Positions 34,974-44,363 of a stretch of DNA of 64,000 nt are shown here, in pieces. Location: the NCBI GenBank assembly GCA_022796015.1, contig JAAWHU010000002.1, forward strand, positions 24,557 through 88,556, given 5' to 3'. Within the stretch, counting starts at the first letter, position 1. Each line of letters starts with the position of its first letter. The notes under the pieces are model-generated. The model made no database searches, had not been told where the DNA came from, and saw only the letters and a program-made list of their open reading frames with translations. The position numbers and the translations under genes are program-made. The DNA is from Hungatella sp. (GTDB taxonomy: Bacteria; Bacillota; Clostridia; Lachnospirales; Lachnospiraceae).

Positions 34974-37900
34974 CGTCCCTGAATGATTTTCCCCAGAGTC
35001 TGATACAGCTTATCCACCTCTACAGGTTTAGACAAATGTCCGTTCATACCGCACTCCACGGATTTCTTCAGATCATCGTCAAAGGCATTGGCCGACATGG
35101 CCACAATGGGTATGGTATGGCAGTCTTCCCGCTCCATGGCCCGGATTGTACGGGTTGCCTCCAGACCATCCATCACGGGCATCATAATATCCATAAGAAT
35201 CACATCATAGGTTCCCGGCTCGGTGTTCTTTATCCGCTCCACTGCCTGGGCCCCATCATACACACAATCCACCTCAAAATTGCGTTCTTCCAAAAGGCTT
35301 TGGGCGATCTCTGCATTGAGCTCATTGTCCTCCACCACCAGAATATGGCACCCTTCAAACGAAATCTCTTCCTGCTGTTCCTGAATCTCCATGCTCTCGC
35401 CGATTTTTAGGGAGATGGTAAAGCTGAAGGTGCTTCCCTCCCCCAGCTCACTGTCAAGCCGGATATTGCTTCCCATCATCTGAACTAAACGGCTGCTGAT
35501 GGAAAGTCCCAGGCCTGTGCCCTGCTGCTTTGATGGGTTGGGGCCTGAGGACTGTTCAAAGGAGCGGAACACTCTCTCCTGATCTGCCTTCTCAATGCCG
35601 ATTCCCGTATCCTGCACGGCAAAGTAAAGGATCCCTTCTTCATCCAGGCTTTTTTCCTCCCGGATAGTCAGGGTTACCACCCCTTTCTGGGGGGTGAACT
35701 TCACCGCATTGCCAAGCAGATTAATCAGCACCTGGCTAATTCTCATCCTGTCTGCCACAAACCAGGTGTGTGTAAGCCCGATATCCTGGACAAATCGGAT
35801 GTCCTTAACTGCTGCCTGAGGTGTGATCAGTTCCCGGATGGTATCCAGCATATCATACATATTAAAGTTCAAAGGTTCCAGTTTCATCTTGCCGCTTTCA
35901 ATCTTGGACATATCCAGGATATCATTGATAAGACCAAGAAGGTAATCGGAAGAGGATTGTATTTTCTGAAGGCAGTCCATAATCCGTTCCTGGCTCTGAT
36001 CCGGTTGAAGGGCAATGGCTGTCATACCGATAATGCCGTTCATAGGCGTCCGTATCTCATGGCTCATACGTGAGAGAAATTCTGATTTGGCTTTGCTTGC
36101 AATATCGTGCTGCTGCTGATTCAGCTGGCTCTGAATCACCTGGCCGATCTCGGCCAGTTCCTGGTATTCATCCGGGTTCTCCATGAGTTCAAGACCCAGA
36201 CCAAGAATACAGATATTGCCCATATAGCTCCCATTGTCATACATGGGCAGCATAACCCCGTACTGTCCCGGTGCAATGCTTAAAAAGCACTGAAGGATCT
36301 CCTGTCTGCTGTCCTCTTTTGAGATATACAGCACCTCTCTCTGGCCTAACCATCTGTAGAAAGTTTCTCTCTCTTCTTCTCTGTATTTTCTTACGCTTTC
36401 AGAGATTGCCTCTCCCTCCCGATGCCATTGATAATCCAGATAGTTGGAATTAAAATCAGCGCGGAGCACAGACACCAATACATCCGAAGCCTCATAGAAC
36501 TTGCCGATCTTGCGGATCATAAACATCATCTGGGCCGGAAAGTCAGTTCCCCTTCCAAACAGATTCAAAGCCAGAGATACCAGACTCACATCCTCATTGT
36601 AATCCAGGCTGATAATATCCCGCCCCATAAGAGGCGGAAGAATCTTACGGCTGCTTTCGGGAATATCCTCAAAAAAGCCGTACTGCTTCGGGGTGCTGGG
36701 TGATAGAAAATCCTTGGCCAGTCTTGCCATACAGATCAGATTCTCCGTTGCCTGCCCGCCCTCTGCAATGACCAGCCCTGCCTGAATAGTTACGGTAAAC
36801 CGTCCCTTTTCAAATTCGGTCTCGATCTGTTTTATGAGCCCTCCCACAAATTCCGCTGCCGGTTCCCTAAGCTGTTCCTCCAGCCATACTACAAAATCAT
36901 CTCCGTCAAGGCGCATCACCACCACCCGCCGGCCGGTCTTTTCTGCAAAGTCTCTGCATCCTACGCGCAGCAGATTTCCGACCTCCTCAAGAACCATATC
37001 TCCGAACACAATGCCGTTCTTCTCATTGATTCCCTTTAATCCCTTTAAAAACAGATTCACCATAACGCCGTCGGGCTTTATTCCACGGCATTTTTTCAGC
37101 TCCTCCATACCGGCGCTGAAAATATAGAGGCCGGTAATGGCGTCTATGGTATTTTTTCTGCGCTGTTCTTCCTCCCGTTTCTTCTGTTCCTGAATGTCCC
37201 GGATACTGCCCACGAGCTTCCGCCTTCTGCCGTCCGTATCATAGACTGCCTTGCCTGATAAGAGCACCCAGATATACTCTGCATCCTCCGGCCATTTCAG
37301 CCGAAATTCTACAGACAATCTATCCTCTTTGCTCTGCAGTGCTTCTATGGCAGACTCCCGGTCTAAGTCATAGATATAGTCAGGGTTGATAAATCCGCTC
37401 TCAAAATCCTGGCACTCCCAGCGCCCGCTCATGGTCTTGTGATTAACAATATCTAATATATGCTTTTGAGGATCGTAGGAAAAAAAGATATCCTTTGAGG
37501 ATTCCAGGGCTACTCTGTATCGCTCTTTTTCTTCCAGAAGTATATTCTCTGCTTCCTTCTGCCTGTTGGTCAGATCATTTACCACCTCATACAAAGCATC
37601 TATCTCCAAAATATTGGAGGATTTAAACCGGGTAAGACCGGCGCTTCCCCCGCTGATGCACTGCATCAGATGCTGTACCGGCTTCGTCAGATGTCTTACT
37701 ACCAGATAGATTCCGATTACCCCGAAGAGCAGTCCGACTAAAACGGCAGCCACCATCCAGACATAGAGCTGGCGGCTCATTCCAAAGAGGTCATCCTGAG
37801 TATCTAATCCCAGAAGAGCCCATTGGGTATCCTCATAGGGAGAATTATTGCCGTACAGCTTAAGGGGGAATTCTACGGCATAAATGTTCTCTTTATTCAG

Positions 37901-38899
37901 CCGGATCCCCTCTACCAGCGACAGGCTGTCATAATTGGTCTCCTGAAGGATCAAGGAAGAGCCTGCCTGACGAACCTCATTATACAGAATACCTTTACCT
38001 ACCAAAGGGGTATATCGGTTGTCGCTGCCCTTCACAGCCAGCATATAGCCGGACTGCTGAGACTCATTTAACTCTGCCACGGGAAAATAATCATAAAGAT
38101 TTCTGCTTGAGATCTCCACTCCCAGAATACCGTATACCCTGCCCTCGTATCGTAAGGGGAGAGAGTATGTAATCATCTCATAGGAATCCGCTGTTCCTTT
38201 CTCCAGAAAAAAGGGCGTGGCCCAGTAGCCAAGATTGCGGATATCCGCATCCATATAGGTTTCCCCTGCCCTCCAGGGCTCATAAAAAAATTTCTGGGAA
38301 TCGTCCCTTCCCTGTCCGCTCATATGAAACCGCGTAGTCCATGATGTGTCAAGAGGGATATTCCATTCTCTGGACAAATGTTTGCTTCCCCTTTCCAGAA
38401 GCAGATCGGAAAAATTCACAGGGTTTGTGTCCGGGTCGGAATCCCTGATAAAAAAACCGTCGTATTCTCCGGGCTCCTCTCTCTGCCCACCTGTGAGTAT
38501 GACAAAAATCCCTGTGGTGGAATTGTTCTGCAGAATGGTGAGACATCTGGGAAAAAGCTGTTCCAGCAATTCATTCTTCAGCTCTTCAGAGTCCAGAAGC
38601 TGATTCAGCTCCACACCTTTCCGGGCCAAAAACTCCTGCAGCATCTCGTTCACAGAGGCTTCCTGCTCATGAACAGATGCCCATCTCTGATTCATCTCGT
38701 TCTGCAGAATCATGCCCCGGTTCTCCACTAACCGGCCCATCATTCCGCTGGAATACTCCTCCAGCATAGCTGTGGTTCTTCTGACTACCAGAGTACCCAT
38801 GGTAGTCATACTCTGAATCAGCATAATGCCGATCAAAGGAACCAAAAAGATCTTGAATATAGTCGACTTTTTTCGTTTTTTATTTTTTTCTTTTATCAT
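34961..38899 (-). CDS. Hybrid sensor histidine kinase / response regulator (Cache-HAMP-PAS-GGDEF-HisKA-HATPase-REC)
   Basis: 1312 residues. TM1 about 14-34, a large extracellular double-Cache-like domain to about 375, TM2 about 378-402, HAMP, PAS (about 458-575), a GGDEF-type domain with RLDGDDF (about 659-665) instead of GGDEF, a GAF-like region (about 740-915), HisKA with phospho-His about 946 (SHEIRTPMNG), HATPase with DTGIGI and GTGLGLSI, and a C-terminal receiver with acceptor Asp about 1236 (LMDIMMPVMDG). The altered GGDEF motif makes diguanylate cyclase activity doubtful. Its ATG follows the solute-binding lipoprotein stop by one base, so the lipoprotein is the likely ligand partner. 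No separate output regulator gene is adjacent. Confidence 0.92.
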   Translation of the reverse strand: MIKEKNKKRKKSTIFKIFLVPLIGIMLIQSMTTMGTLVVRRTTAMLEEYSSGMMGRLVENRGMILQNEMNQRWASVHEQEASVNEMLQEFLARKGVELNQLLDSEELKNELLEQLFPRCLTILQNNSTTGIFVILTGGQREEPGEYDGFFIRDSDPDTNPVNFSDLLLERGSKHLSREWNIPLDTSWTTRFHMSGQGRDDSQKFFYEPWRAGETYMDADIRNLGYWATPFFLEKGTADSYEMITYSLPLRYEGRVYGILGVEISSRNLYDYFPVAELNESQQSGYMLAVKGSDNRYTPLVGKGILYNEVRQAGSSLILQETNYDSLSLVEGIRLNKENIYAVEFPLKLYGNNSPYEDTQWALLGLDTQDDLFGMSRQLYVWMVAAVLVGLLFGVIGIYLVVRHLTKPVQHLMQCISGGSAGLTRFKSSNILEIDALYEVVNDLTNRQKEAENILLEEKERYRVALESSKDIFFSYDPQKHILDIVNHKTMSGRWECQDFESGFINPDYIYDLDRESAIEALQSKEDRLSVEFRLKWPEDAEYIWVLLSGKAVYDTDGRRRKLVGSIRDIQEQKKREEEQRRKNTIDAITGLYIFSAGMEELKKCRGIKPDGVMVNLFLKGLKGINEKNGIVFGDMVLEEVGNLLRVGCRDFAEKTGRRVVVMRLDGDDFVVWLEEQLREPAAEFVGGLIKQIETEFEKGRFTVTIQAGLVIAEGGQATENLICMARLAKDFLSPSTPKQYGFFEDIPESSRKILPPLMGRDIISLDYNEDVSLVSLALNLFGRGTDFPAQMMFMIRKIGKFYEASDVLVSVLRADFNSNYLDYQWHREGEAISESVRKYREEERETFYRWLGQREVLYISKEDSRQEILQCFLSIAPGQYGVMLPMYDNGSYMGNICILGLGLELMENPDEYQELAEIGQVIQSQLNQQQHDIASKAKSEFLSRMSHEIRTPMNGIIGMTAIALQPDQSQERIMDCLQKIQSSSDYLLGLINDILDMSKIESGKMKLEPLNFNMYDMLDTIRELITPQAAVKDIRFVQDIGLTHTWFVADRMRISQVLINLLGNAVKFTPQKGVVTLTIREEKSLDEEGILYFAVQDTGIGIEKADQERVFRSFEQSSGPNPSKQQGTGLGLSISSRLVQMMGSNIRLDSELGEGSTFSFTISLKIGESMEIQEQQEEISFEGCHILVVEDNELNAEIAQSLLEERNFEVDCVYDGAQAVERIKNTEPGTYDVILMDIMMPVMDGLEATRTIRAMEREDCHTIPIVAMSANAFDDDLKKSVECGMNGHLSKPVEVDKLYQTLGKIIQGRKKS

Positions 38900-38900
38900 C

Positions 38901-40355
38901 CTACTTGCCTGCTGCCTTACTCAATGCTTCACAGAAAGAATCATACCACTCCTCAAAAGCTTCCTCTGTAACATACTCCTTGGACGCCTCCTCAAGGCTC
39001 TTGCCCTGGCTGATCTCCTGGGCTACCTTTGCCCTGTCCTGGGCTGCCTTGTCGGCAAGATGATATTCCAGAATCTTTCTTGCAGCAGAACCGTTGGCAA
39101 AGCTCTTATTGGTGTACAAGGTCAGATGGTTCATCTCCTTGAAAATCGTGGTCAGACAGTCATAGGTCTTGGGCGCCACAGTCAGCTGCTGCTCTGCAAT
39201 GACCTGATCCAGCTTTTCCTGGCTGTTTGCCTCCTTTAATACCGGCAGGTATCCTGATACACAGCCGAACTGCAGATTGTTGTCTGCCTCTGTGAACCAT
39301 TTTAAGAATTCTACGGCAGCATATTCATGTGTTTTATCGGATTTGCTGACCACCATCCCTGCCCCCTGCTGAACGGCAAAGGACTGTCCGCCTTCAAACA
39401 CCGGAGCCATCATCACAATATAATCGATGGCATAACTGGTATTGTCTAACTCCACCTGCTTCGGAAAATACATGGCAGAAGAGGTAGAACCAGTATAGGC
39501 CAGAAGATCCCCTGTCTTCACATCATCAGAGCGAAAAGATCCGTAGGCCCCGAAATACCCTTTGACCATGGGCACATAATAGTTGTCCCAGAGACGGTGC
39601 AGTTCCTCTTTCGGAAGATTTAAGGTGAGCTGGCCGTTCTCCACATGGAAGATCTCCACCCCCAGCTGCTGCATCCCAATAATGAAATAGTTAGCCACAG
39701 CATCTCTTCCGTAAAACGCCTTGCCATCCCCCTCCACGTCAGGAGTCTGACTGTCTGTCCACTCATAATATGCCTTGGCAGTGGCCGTGACACCTTCCAT
39801 GGTCTTTAGATCCTCCAGGGAAGCCCCTGTAGCCGCCGCAAAGGGCTCCCAGTCCGTCTTGTTGATCATCATAATCTCCGTGGACTTTGCAGTCGGAAAA
39901 ATCCTCAGGGTGCCATCGGAAGCGATCCGCCCCTCTTCCATATAGGAATCCACATATTTTTCCAATTCCTCCTTGGTCAGGTAATCAGAAAGATTGGCCA
40001 GGGCGCCTGCCTGCTCCACCTCATATGCAGTATCTGCATAGGAAGAGAAAATATCCGGCATGGCGCTGGCTCCCACCTTACCCTCAATGGAATCTCTCAC
40101 CGCTGTCTCCAGGTCAGAGACCGAGCCCTGGCTGTATCCCTGCACATAGATCCCTTTTTCCCTGCCGACGGTATCGTTAAACTCCTCTACAAGAGAATCA
40201 AATGCCGCCTGCTGTGAACCGTTATAATAATGCCATACAGTCAGCGACACCGGATTTTTAGGATCCAAGGGACTCTTGTCCTTGCATCCTGTCAAGGTCA
40301 ATGCCAGAGCTGCTGTCAGGCACAGATGCTTGGTTAATCTTTTTGTGGCTGTCAT
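38901..40355 (-). CDS. Extracellular solute-binding lipoprotein (SBP_bac_1 type)
   Basis: 484 residues. Signal peptide with lipobox LTGC (C24), then a two-lobed family 1 solute-binding protein (VSLTVWHYYNGS near the start, FPTAKSTEIMMINK in the first lobe), the type that binds sugars or oligosaccharides for ABC importers. No permease or ATPase gene is adjacent. Instead it is directly coupled to the hybrid histidine kinase downstream, which suggests a sensing role: ligand-loaded lipoprotein docking on the kinase Cache domain. AAGGGAGG precedes the ATG and a good promoter lies upstream. Transport through a distant permease remains possible. Confidence 0.9.
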   Translation of the reverse strand: MTATKRLTKHLCLTAALALTLTGCKDKSPLDPKNPVSLTVWHYYNGSQQAAFDSLVEEFNDTVGREKGIYVQGYSQGSVSDLETAVRDSIEGKVGASAMPDIFSSYADTAYEVEQAGALANLSDYLTKEELEKYVDSYMEEGRIASDGTLRIFPTAKSTEIMMINKTDWEPFAAATGASLEDLKTMEGVTATAKAYYEWTDSQTPDVEGDGKAFYGRDAVANYFIIGMQQLGVEIFHVENGQLTLNLPKEELHRLWDNYYVPMVKGYFGAYGSFRSDDVKTGDLLAYTGSTSSAMYFPKQVELDNTSYAIDYIVMMAPVFEGGQSFAVQQGAGMVVSKSDKTHEYAAVEFLKWFTEADNNLQFGCVSGYLPVLKEANSQEKLDQVIAEQQLTVAPKTYDCLTTIFKEMNHLTLYTNKSFANGSAARKILEYHLADKAAQDRAKVAQEISQGKSLEEASKEYVTEEAFEEWYDSFCEALSKAAGK

Positions 40356-40396
40356 ATGTTATCCTCCCTTTTGCAGTTCTCTTCATTCTTAATTTT

Positions 40397-40425
40397 ATTG
40401 TAACATATGACTTTGGCATTTTCAA
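40397..40425 (-). promoter_or_regulatory. Sigma-A promoter of the solute-binding protein/kinase operon
   Basis: Minus strand TTGAAA (40420-40425), exactly 17 bases, TACAAT (40397-40402). The leader is about 35 bases to the ATG at 40355. Confidence 0.75.
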
Positions 40426-40479
40426 CAGGGCAAGTGTTTTTAGCATCTGAAGGGTTTGGGTCTATCATCTCCTTCATAT

Positions 40480-41247
40480 CTAAAACCTTGGCCCAAACAC
40501 ATACCGCCCTTCCCCGGACAGCTCCTCAGAATATACAAATCCCAGTCGGTCAAACCCTTTCATCTCTTCCGGGTCCGCTGCCTTCCTTTCCGCCAGAAAC
40601 CGCACCATCTCCCCTCTGGCCATCTTGGCCAGGGTCCCCTTCTGCTTCACCTTTCCCTCCGTGATCTGGCCAAATTCCACAGTAATCAGCCGGTCCTTAT
40701 CCGTAATATTGCTTTCAATGCACCTGGAATATTCTTTGGAAGCCAGGTTGATGATCACTCTGTCCTCCTCCTCAGAGTTTTCCCTTTGTGCATACAGCCT
40801 TTTATACAGCCGGTCTCCCCAGAAATCATAAAGATCCCTGCAGCCCTTTACAGACAACTTAGCCTGCATCTCCAGCCGGTAAGGCGCCACCCCGTCAAAA
40901 GGCTTCAACAGGCCGTAGAATCCCGACAGAATCCAGAGATGATCCGCCAGATAGGATAGTTCCTCTGCTTCCATCACAGACGGAGCCATATGCTGGTACT
41001 GCAGTCCTTCATATGCCATAACCGCCGGCGTCAGGCCCTCCTCTAAGTTCATAGACTGAAACCGGTCATAATTCAGTCTGGCAAGATTATCATTGCATTT
41101 CCACAAGGCCTTTGCCTCCAGAAGAGACAGGGACTGAATCTTCTTCATCAAGGTCTTTGTGTCCTCCAGAAACTCCGGAAGCCCTTTTATCCCAAAGGAA
41201 TCCGTGTCTGTATTCATCTTTTTTGCCGGAGATATTATGATCTTCAT
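40480..41247 (-). CDS. yaaA: Peroxide stress protein YaaA
   Basis: 255 residues, full length for the YaaA (UPF0246) family, recognised by the start MKIIISPAKKM, by LWILSGFYGLLKPFDGVAPYRLEM and by the FWGDRLY segment. In E. coli YaaA lowers free intracellular iron during hydrogen peroxide stress and binds DNA. Its ATG overlaps the bcp stop as ATGA, so the two are translated together, a fitting pair for peroxide defence. No promoter of its own. Confidence 0.95.
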   Translation of the reverse strand: MKIIISPAKKMNTDTDSFGIKGLPEFLEDTKTLMKKIQSLSLLEAKALWKCNDNLARLNYDRFQSMNLEEGLTPAVMAYEGLQYQHMAPSVMEAEELSYLADHLWILSGFYGLLKPFDGVAPYRLEMQAKLSVKGCRDLYDFWGDRLYKRLYAQRENSEEEDRVIINLASKEYSRCIESNITDKDRLITVEFGQITEGKVKQKGTLAKMARGEMVRFLAERKAADPEEMKGFDRLGFVYSEELSGEGRYVFGPRF

Positions 41248-41714
41248 GACTCCTGCAGTTCTTTCAAAACCTCAAGCATCCGGGAGGGATTCTCGGCAGC
41301 CTTTACCTTGCCGAAGGCCTTTATGATGAGCCCCTGCTCGTCAATCAGATAGGTAGTCCGAACCACACCCATGGACACCTTTCCGTAGTTCATCTTCTCC
41401 TGCCACACATCATAGGCCTGAATACAGGAAAGCTCCGGGTCGGAAAGAAGGGGAAAGGGAAGTCCGAATTTTTCTTCAAATCGTTTGTGAGAAGCCACGC
41501 TGTCCTTGCTCACTCCCAGTACCACAGCCCCTTTTTCCTGAAATTGAGGATACAACTCTCCGAATCCGCATGCCTGCTTAGTACATCCGGGAGTACTATC
41601 CTTGGGGTAAAAATAGAGTACCACTTTTTTGCCCTTATATTCCTCTAAGGTATGAATCCGTCCGTTCTGATCCGGCAGGGAAAATGACGGCGCTTTTGTT
41701 CCGATCTCTAACAT
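41244..41714 (-). CDS. bcp: Thiol peroxidase of the Bcp/PrxQ family
   Basis: Reduces peroxides using thioredoxin. 156 residues from the ATG at 41714 (AAGGAGAA upstream; the open frame continues 32 codons further without support). Peroxidatic C44 and probable resolving C49 lie in STPGC44TKQAC49, the PrxQ arrangement with two cysteines five apart on one helix. The thioredoxin fold and length are normal. It is followed by yaaA with a four-base overlap. Confidence 0.95.
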   Translation of the reverse strand: MLEIGTKAPSFSLPDQNGRIHTLEEYKGKKVVLYFYPKDSTPGCTKQACGFGELYPQFQEKGAVVLGVSKDSVASHKRFEEKFGLPFPLLSDPELSCIQAYDVWQEKMNYGKVSMGVVRTTYLIDEQGLIIKAFGKVKAAENPSRMLEVLKELQES

Positions 41715-41754
41715 GGTGAATGTTCTCCTTATATGGTATTGTTTTTCTGTGTCC

Positions 41755-41783
41755 ATAGTATCATGAAGCTTTTCACTTTGCAA
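41755..41783 (-). promoter_or_regulatory. Possible promoter of bcp-yaaA
   Basis: Minus strand TTGCAA (41778-41783), 17-base spacer, TACTAT (41755-41760). Both boxes are imperfect. No obvious PerR or Fur box was recognised around it. Confidence 0.4.
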
Positions 41784-41896
41784 GATGGGAACCTTCTGTG
41801 TCCTCTGCATGCAGATAAAATCCGCTCCAACACTTCATAAACCTTATCTCTGTTATAGCGGACAAGTTCTTTGATATCAGAACTGATCATGTAAAC

Positions 41897-43057
41897 CTAA
41901 TTATGCCCAAAAGCTTCAAACGTTCCGTCCTCATAAAATATAATTTCTCTGCAGCCTGCAAATTCTTCCAGGCCCGCTGATCTCAGATCTTCCTCGGATA
42001 AAACGAGTCCTTCCTTACCTTCCCCCTGACAATATACCGTTCCGCTGTAAAGACTTCCGTCTGCCAGAAAGAAATATCCGTTGCCTGTGAGAATCCCTTT
42101 TTCCTGTACCGGGCTGTCCCCTTGATATCCAGTGAGCATATGACCGTCTCTTTCGAGATAATAACAGAAGCCGTTGTTGTGAATCCAGCCGGACATAGGT
42201 GCGCCGGACTGATCGTATCCATACCATTCCCCATTATCTTCCAGCCAGATTAAGGTCCTGGCTGTCTCTTCCAATTTTTGAATCAGTAATACATTGGCTT
42301 TTTCGCAGGCATTCAGCTGATCATAATCAAATTTGTTGGGATTAATAGTGCCTCTATACCAGGGTTTTGTTGAAAAATAGGCCGCGATAGTTTCATCCTG
42401 GAAGATACGTCCCCTTCGTGCAAAAATTTCATTTCTTGCCAGCCTCAGCTCCTGAGCCGTATAATATTCCATCTCTTGTTCTCCCAAATATCTTCTGTCA
42501 CTGTCTTCAAAAAGATATTCCGGCTGAATTCCGGCTGTGTTAAGCCAGTTAGCGGTCTTTTGTGCTTCCTCCTTTTTTTGCGGTTTCTCCTGATTTTCCG
42601 TTTCCCCGTGGTCTTCCTTCCGAGTTTCCTTCTCCGATTCTTCTTTATCCTTCGGTTTTTCCTCCGATTTTCCCTGGCTCACCCTGGTTTCCTGGCTGGA
42701 AGCTGCAGTCGGCACAGAGAAGGAACTGGAGGGTGACGAGGATCCCATACCTTTTCCTATATTCCAGATGATAAACATGATAACAGCCAATACCATAGGA
42801 AGAAGACAGCCCTTTTTCCTTTTCTTTGTTCCAAGAATTTTGTTATTGATATGATTTTTCTCCGTCTCATCCTGCTTTTCAATATCCTCCCAAATCCCCT
42901 CTTCTGGTATGGATGTCTTTCTTTCCTCTCCGGCAAATTTTATTTCAGGCTGAATAATGTTGCCGTTTTTATCTCGCAAGATCACCTGCACCGCATTGCA
43001 GTAGGGACAGATCTTATCCATATTGGAAATATTTCTCTGGCAGTTTCTGCAGATCAT
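41897..43057 (-). CDS. Zinc-ribbon membrane protein with YARHG domain (last gene of the GTPase-vWA locus)
   Basis: 386 residues. N-terminal zinc ribbon (C3xxC6, C17xxC20) in the cytoplasm, TM about 83-101, a long Lys/Glu-rich stalk (about 105-170), an extracellular YARHG domain (about 180-265, with LARNEIFARRGRIF) and C-terminal Gly/Tyr/Trp repeats (GWIHNNGFCYYLE) resembling choline/cell-wall-binding repeats. This suggests a link from a cytoplasmic complex to the wall. AAGGAGGTGAGAG precedes the ATG, four bases after the upstream stop. Function unknown; the domain calls are from motif recognition. Confidence 0.82.
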   Translation of the reverse strand: MICRNCQRNISNMDKICPYCNAVQVILRDKNGNIIQPEIKFAGEERKTSIPEEGIWEDIEKQDETEKNHINNKILGTKKRKKGCLLPMVLAVIMFIIWNIGKGMGSSSPSSSFSVPTAASSQETRVSQGKSEEKPKDKEESEKETRKEDHGETENQEKPQKKEEAQKTANWLNTAGIQPEYLFEDSDRRYLGEQEMEYYTAQELRLARNEIFARRGRIFQDETIAAYFSTKPWYRGTINPNKFDYDQLNACEKANVLLIQKLEETARTLIWLEDNGEWYGYDQSGAPMSGWIHNNGFCYYLERDGHMLTGYQGDSPVQEKGILTGNGYFFLADGSLYSGTVYCQGEGKEGLVLSEEDLRSAGLEEFAGCREIIFYEDGTFEAFGHN

Positions 43058-43061
43058 TCTC

Positions 43062-44360
43062 TCACCTCCTTATTCTCCGGCTGGGTTCATTGTCCAATAC
43101 AGAACTTTCTTCCCGGAAACGAGAATCCTTTTTTCCTACGCCTGAGCTTCCGTAAAATGAGGACTGTGGTTTTCCTTTATATATGTTAATCCCCGATGTC
43201 CAATCTACGGCCTCTTGTTTGCGGTAGAAGCTTACTACCAAAGCCATGCAAACACACATGATTAAGCGGATAAGGCCCGGTGACAGGAAATGATAAAGTC
43301 CCCTCTCAACCACAATCCCGGCTATAAGGCTGACAATTCCCCGGATTATCATAGCCGGCAGGATCAATTCTTCCGAATCCAGCATAAAAATCAGGGGAAC
43401 CCCGATTCCAATGCCTAAAAGAGAGAGGAACAGTACTCTTAAAACCATATAAACCACGTTGCTCCTGTCATTTCCGGGACGATAATCCAGCAAAAGTCTT
43501 CTGGTCTTATACTTAAGGATTCCCGACAATGCAAAGGATAACTCTGACAGGTCTTTCATATCATAAAAACAGCCTCCCGTGCTCTCGGCAATTCCGCTTA
43601 AGATCAGCCGTCCATCCCTTTCAATATTGGAAAATCCAATAGTAAAAATTGGAATTTCGGATTCAATATAGGCATCTGCAATGTCCTGAACATCCACATA
43701 ACTAATTCCATCAGACAAAAGGATGGCTATGGCGCTCCGGTCAGAATGGCCGTACTGCATTAAGGAATCCATTAGTGCGCCTTGAACATCTGTATTATCT
43801 CCCAAGCCATATTGCTCCAAAATTCCACCCAATTTTTCCTTGGCTTTAGAAGCGTTGTCCAAAGGAAAGACGATCTGGTTCTCCGAATCAAATATAGAAA
43901 CCTGGACGTTCCGGTCAGGCTCCAGACTGTCTACGAAATCCATAATTGCCGAGAACCGCTGACTCTTTGGGTCGGTTTTCTCTGTGCTTCCCGAATTGTC
44001 AATGAGGATAATGTAATCTTTTGCCTCTCCGGCAGCCGTCTGCTGTCTGCCCAGGCCATAGAGAAACTGAAACACGGCTCCCATAATAAAGAAAAGCAGG
44101 GTTGCGCCAAAGAGAAGACCCAGCGTCATTCTGGTCTCCCATGCCTCCCAGGCTCTTCCTTTCAGATGATTGGTCATCCATTCGCTGACAACGCCGGCCA
44201 GACCAATGGAGAAAGACAGGATTGCAAAGTAGATTCCGGTCAAAATCAGAGGATTGAAGTCCTGGCTTTTTTTTGTATAAATGGTTCCGGCAAGAAAACA
44301 TCCTACCAGCCCGCCTGCCAGACAGGCCAAAAACAGGGTTAAGTTAAATTTTCGTCTCAT
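43062..44360 (-). CDS. Polytopic membrane protein with vWA domain
   Basis: 432 residues. Three N-terminal TM segments (about 8-28, 37-60, 79-101), a von Willebrand A domain (about 115-295) with the MIDAS motif D121NSGS and SLEPDRNVQVSIFD, then three further TM segments (about 310-385) and a polar C-terminal tail. MIDAS domains bind a metal ion and a ligand acidic group. An odd number of N-terminal segments puts the vWA domain on the opposite face from the basic N-terminus, probably outside. It follows the GAP1-like gene by three bases. Confidence 0.85.
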   Translation of the reverse strand: MRRKFNLTLFLACLAGGLVGCFLAGTIYTKKSQDFNPLILTGIYFAILSFSIGLAGVVSEWMTNHLKGRAWEAWETRMTLGLLFGATLLFFIMGAVFQFLYGLGRQQTAAGEAKDYIILIDNSGSTEKTDPKSQRFSAIMDFVDSLEPDRNVQVSIFDSENQIVFPLDNASKAKEKLGGILEQYGLGDNTDVQGALMDSLMQYGHSDRSAIAILLSDGISYVDVQDIADAYIESEIPIFTIGFSNIERDGRLILSGIAESTGGCFYDMKDLSELSFALSGILKYKTRRLLLDYRPGNDRSNVVYMVLRVLFLSLLGIGIGVPLIFMLDSEELILPAMIIRGIVSLIAGIVVERGLYHFLSPGLIRLIMCVCMALVVSFYRKQEAVDWTSGINIYKGKPQSSFYGSSGVGKKDSRFREESSVLDNEPSRRIRR

Positions 44361-44363
44361 TTG

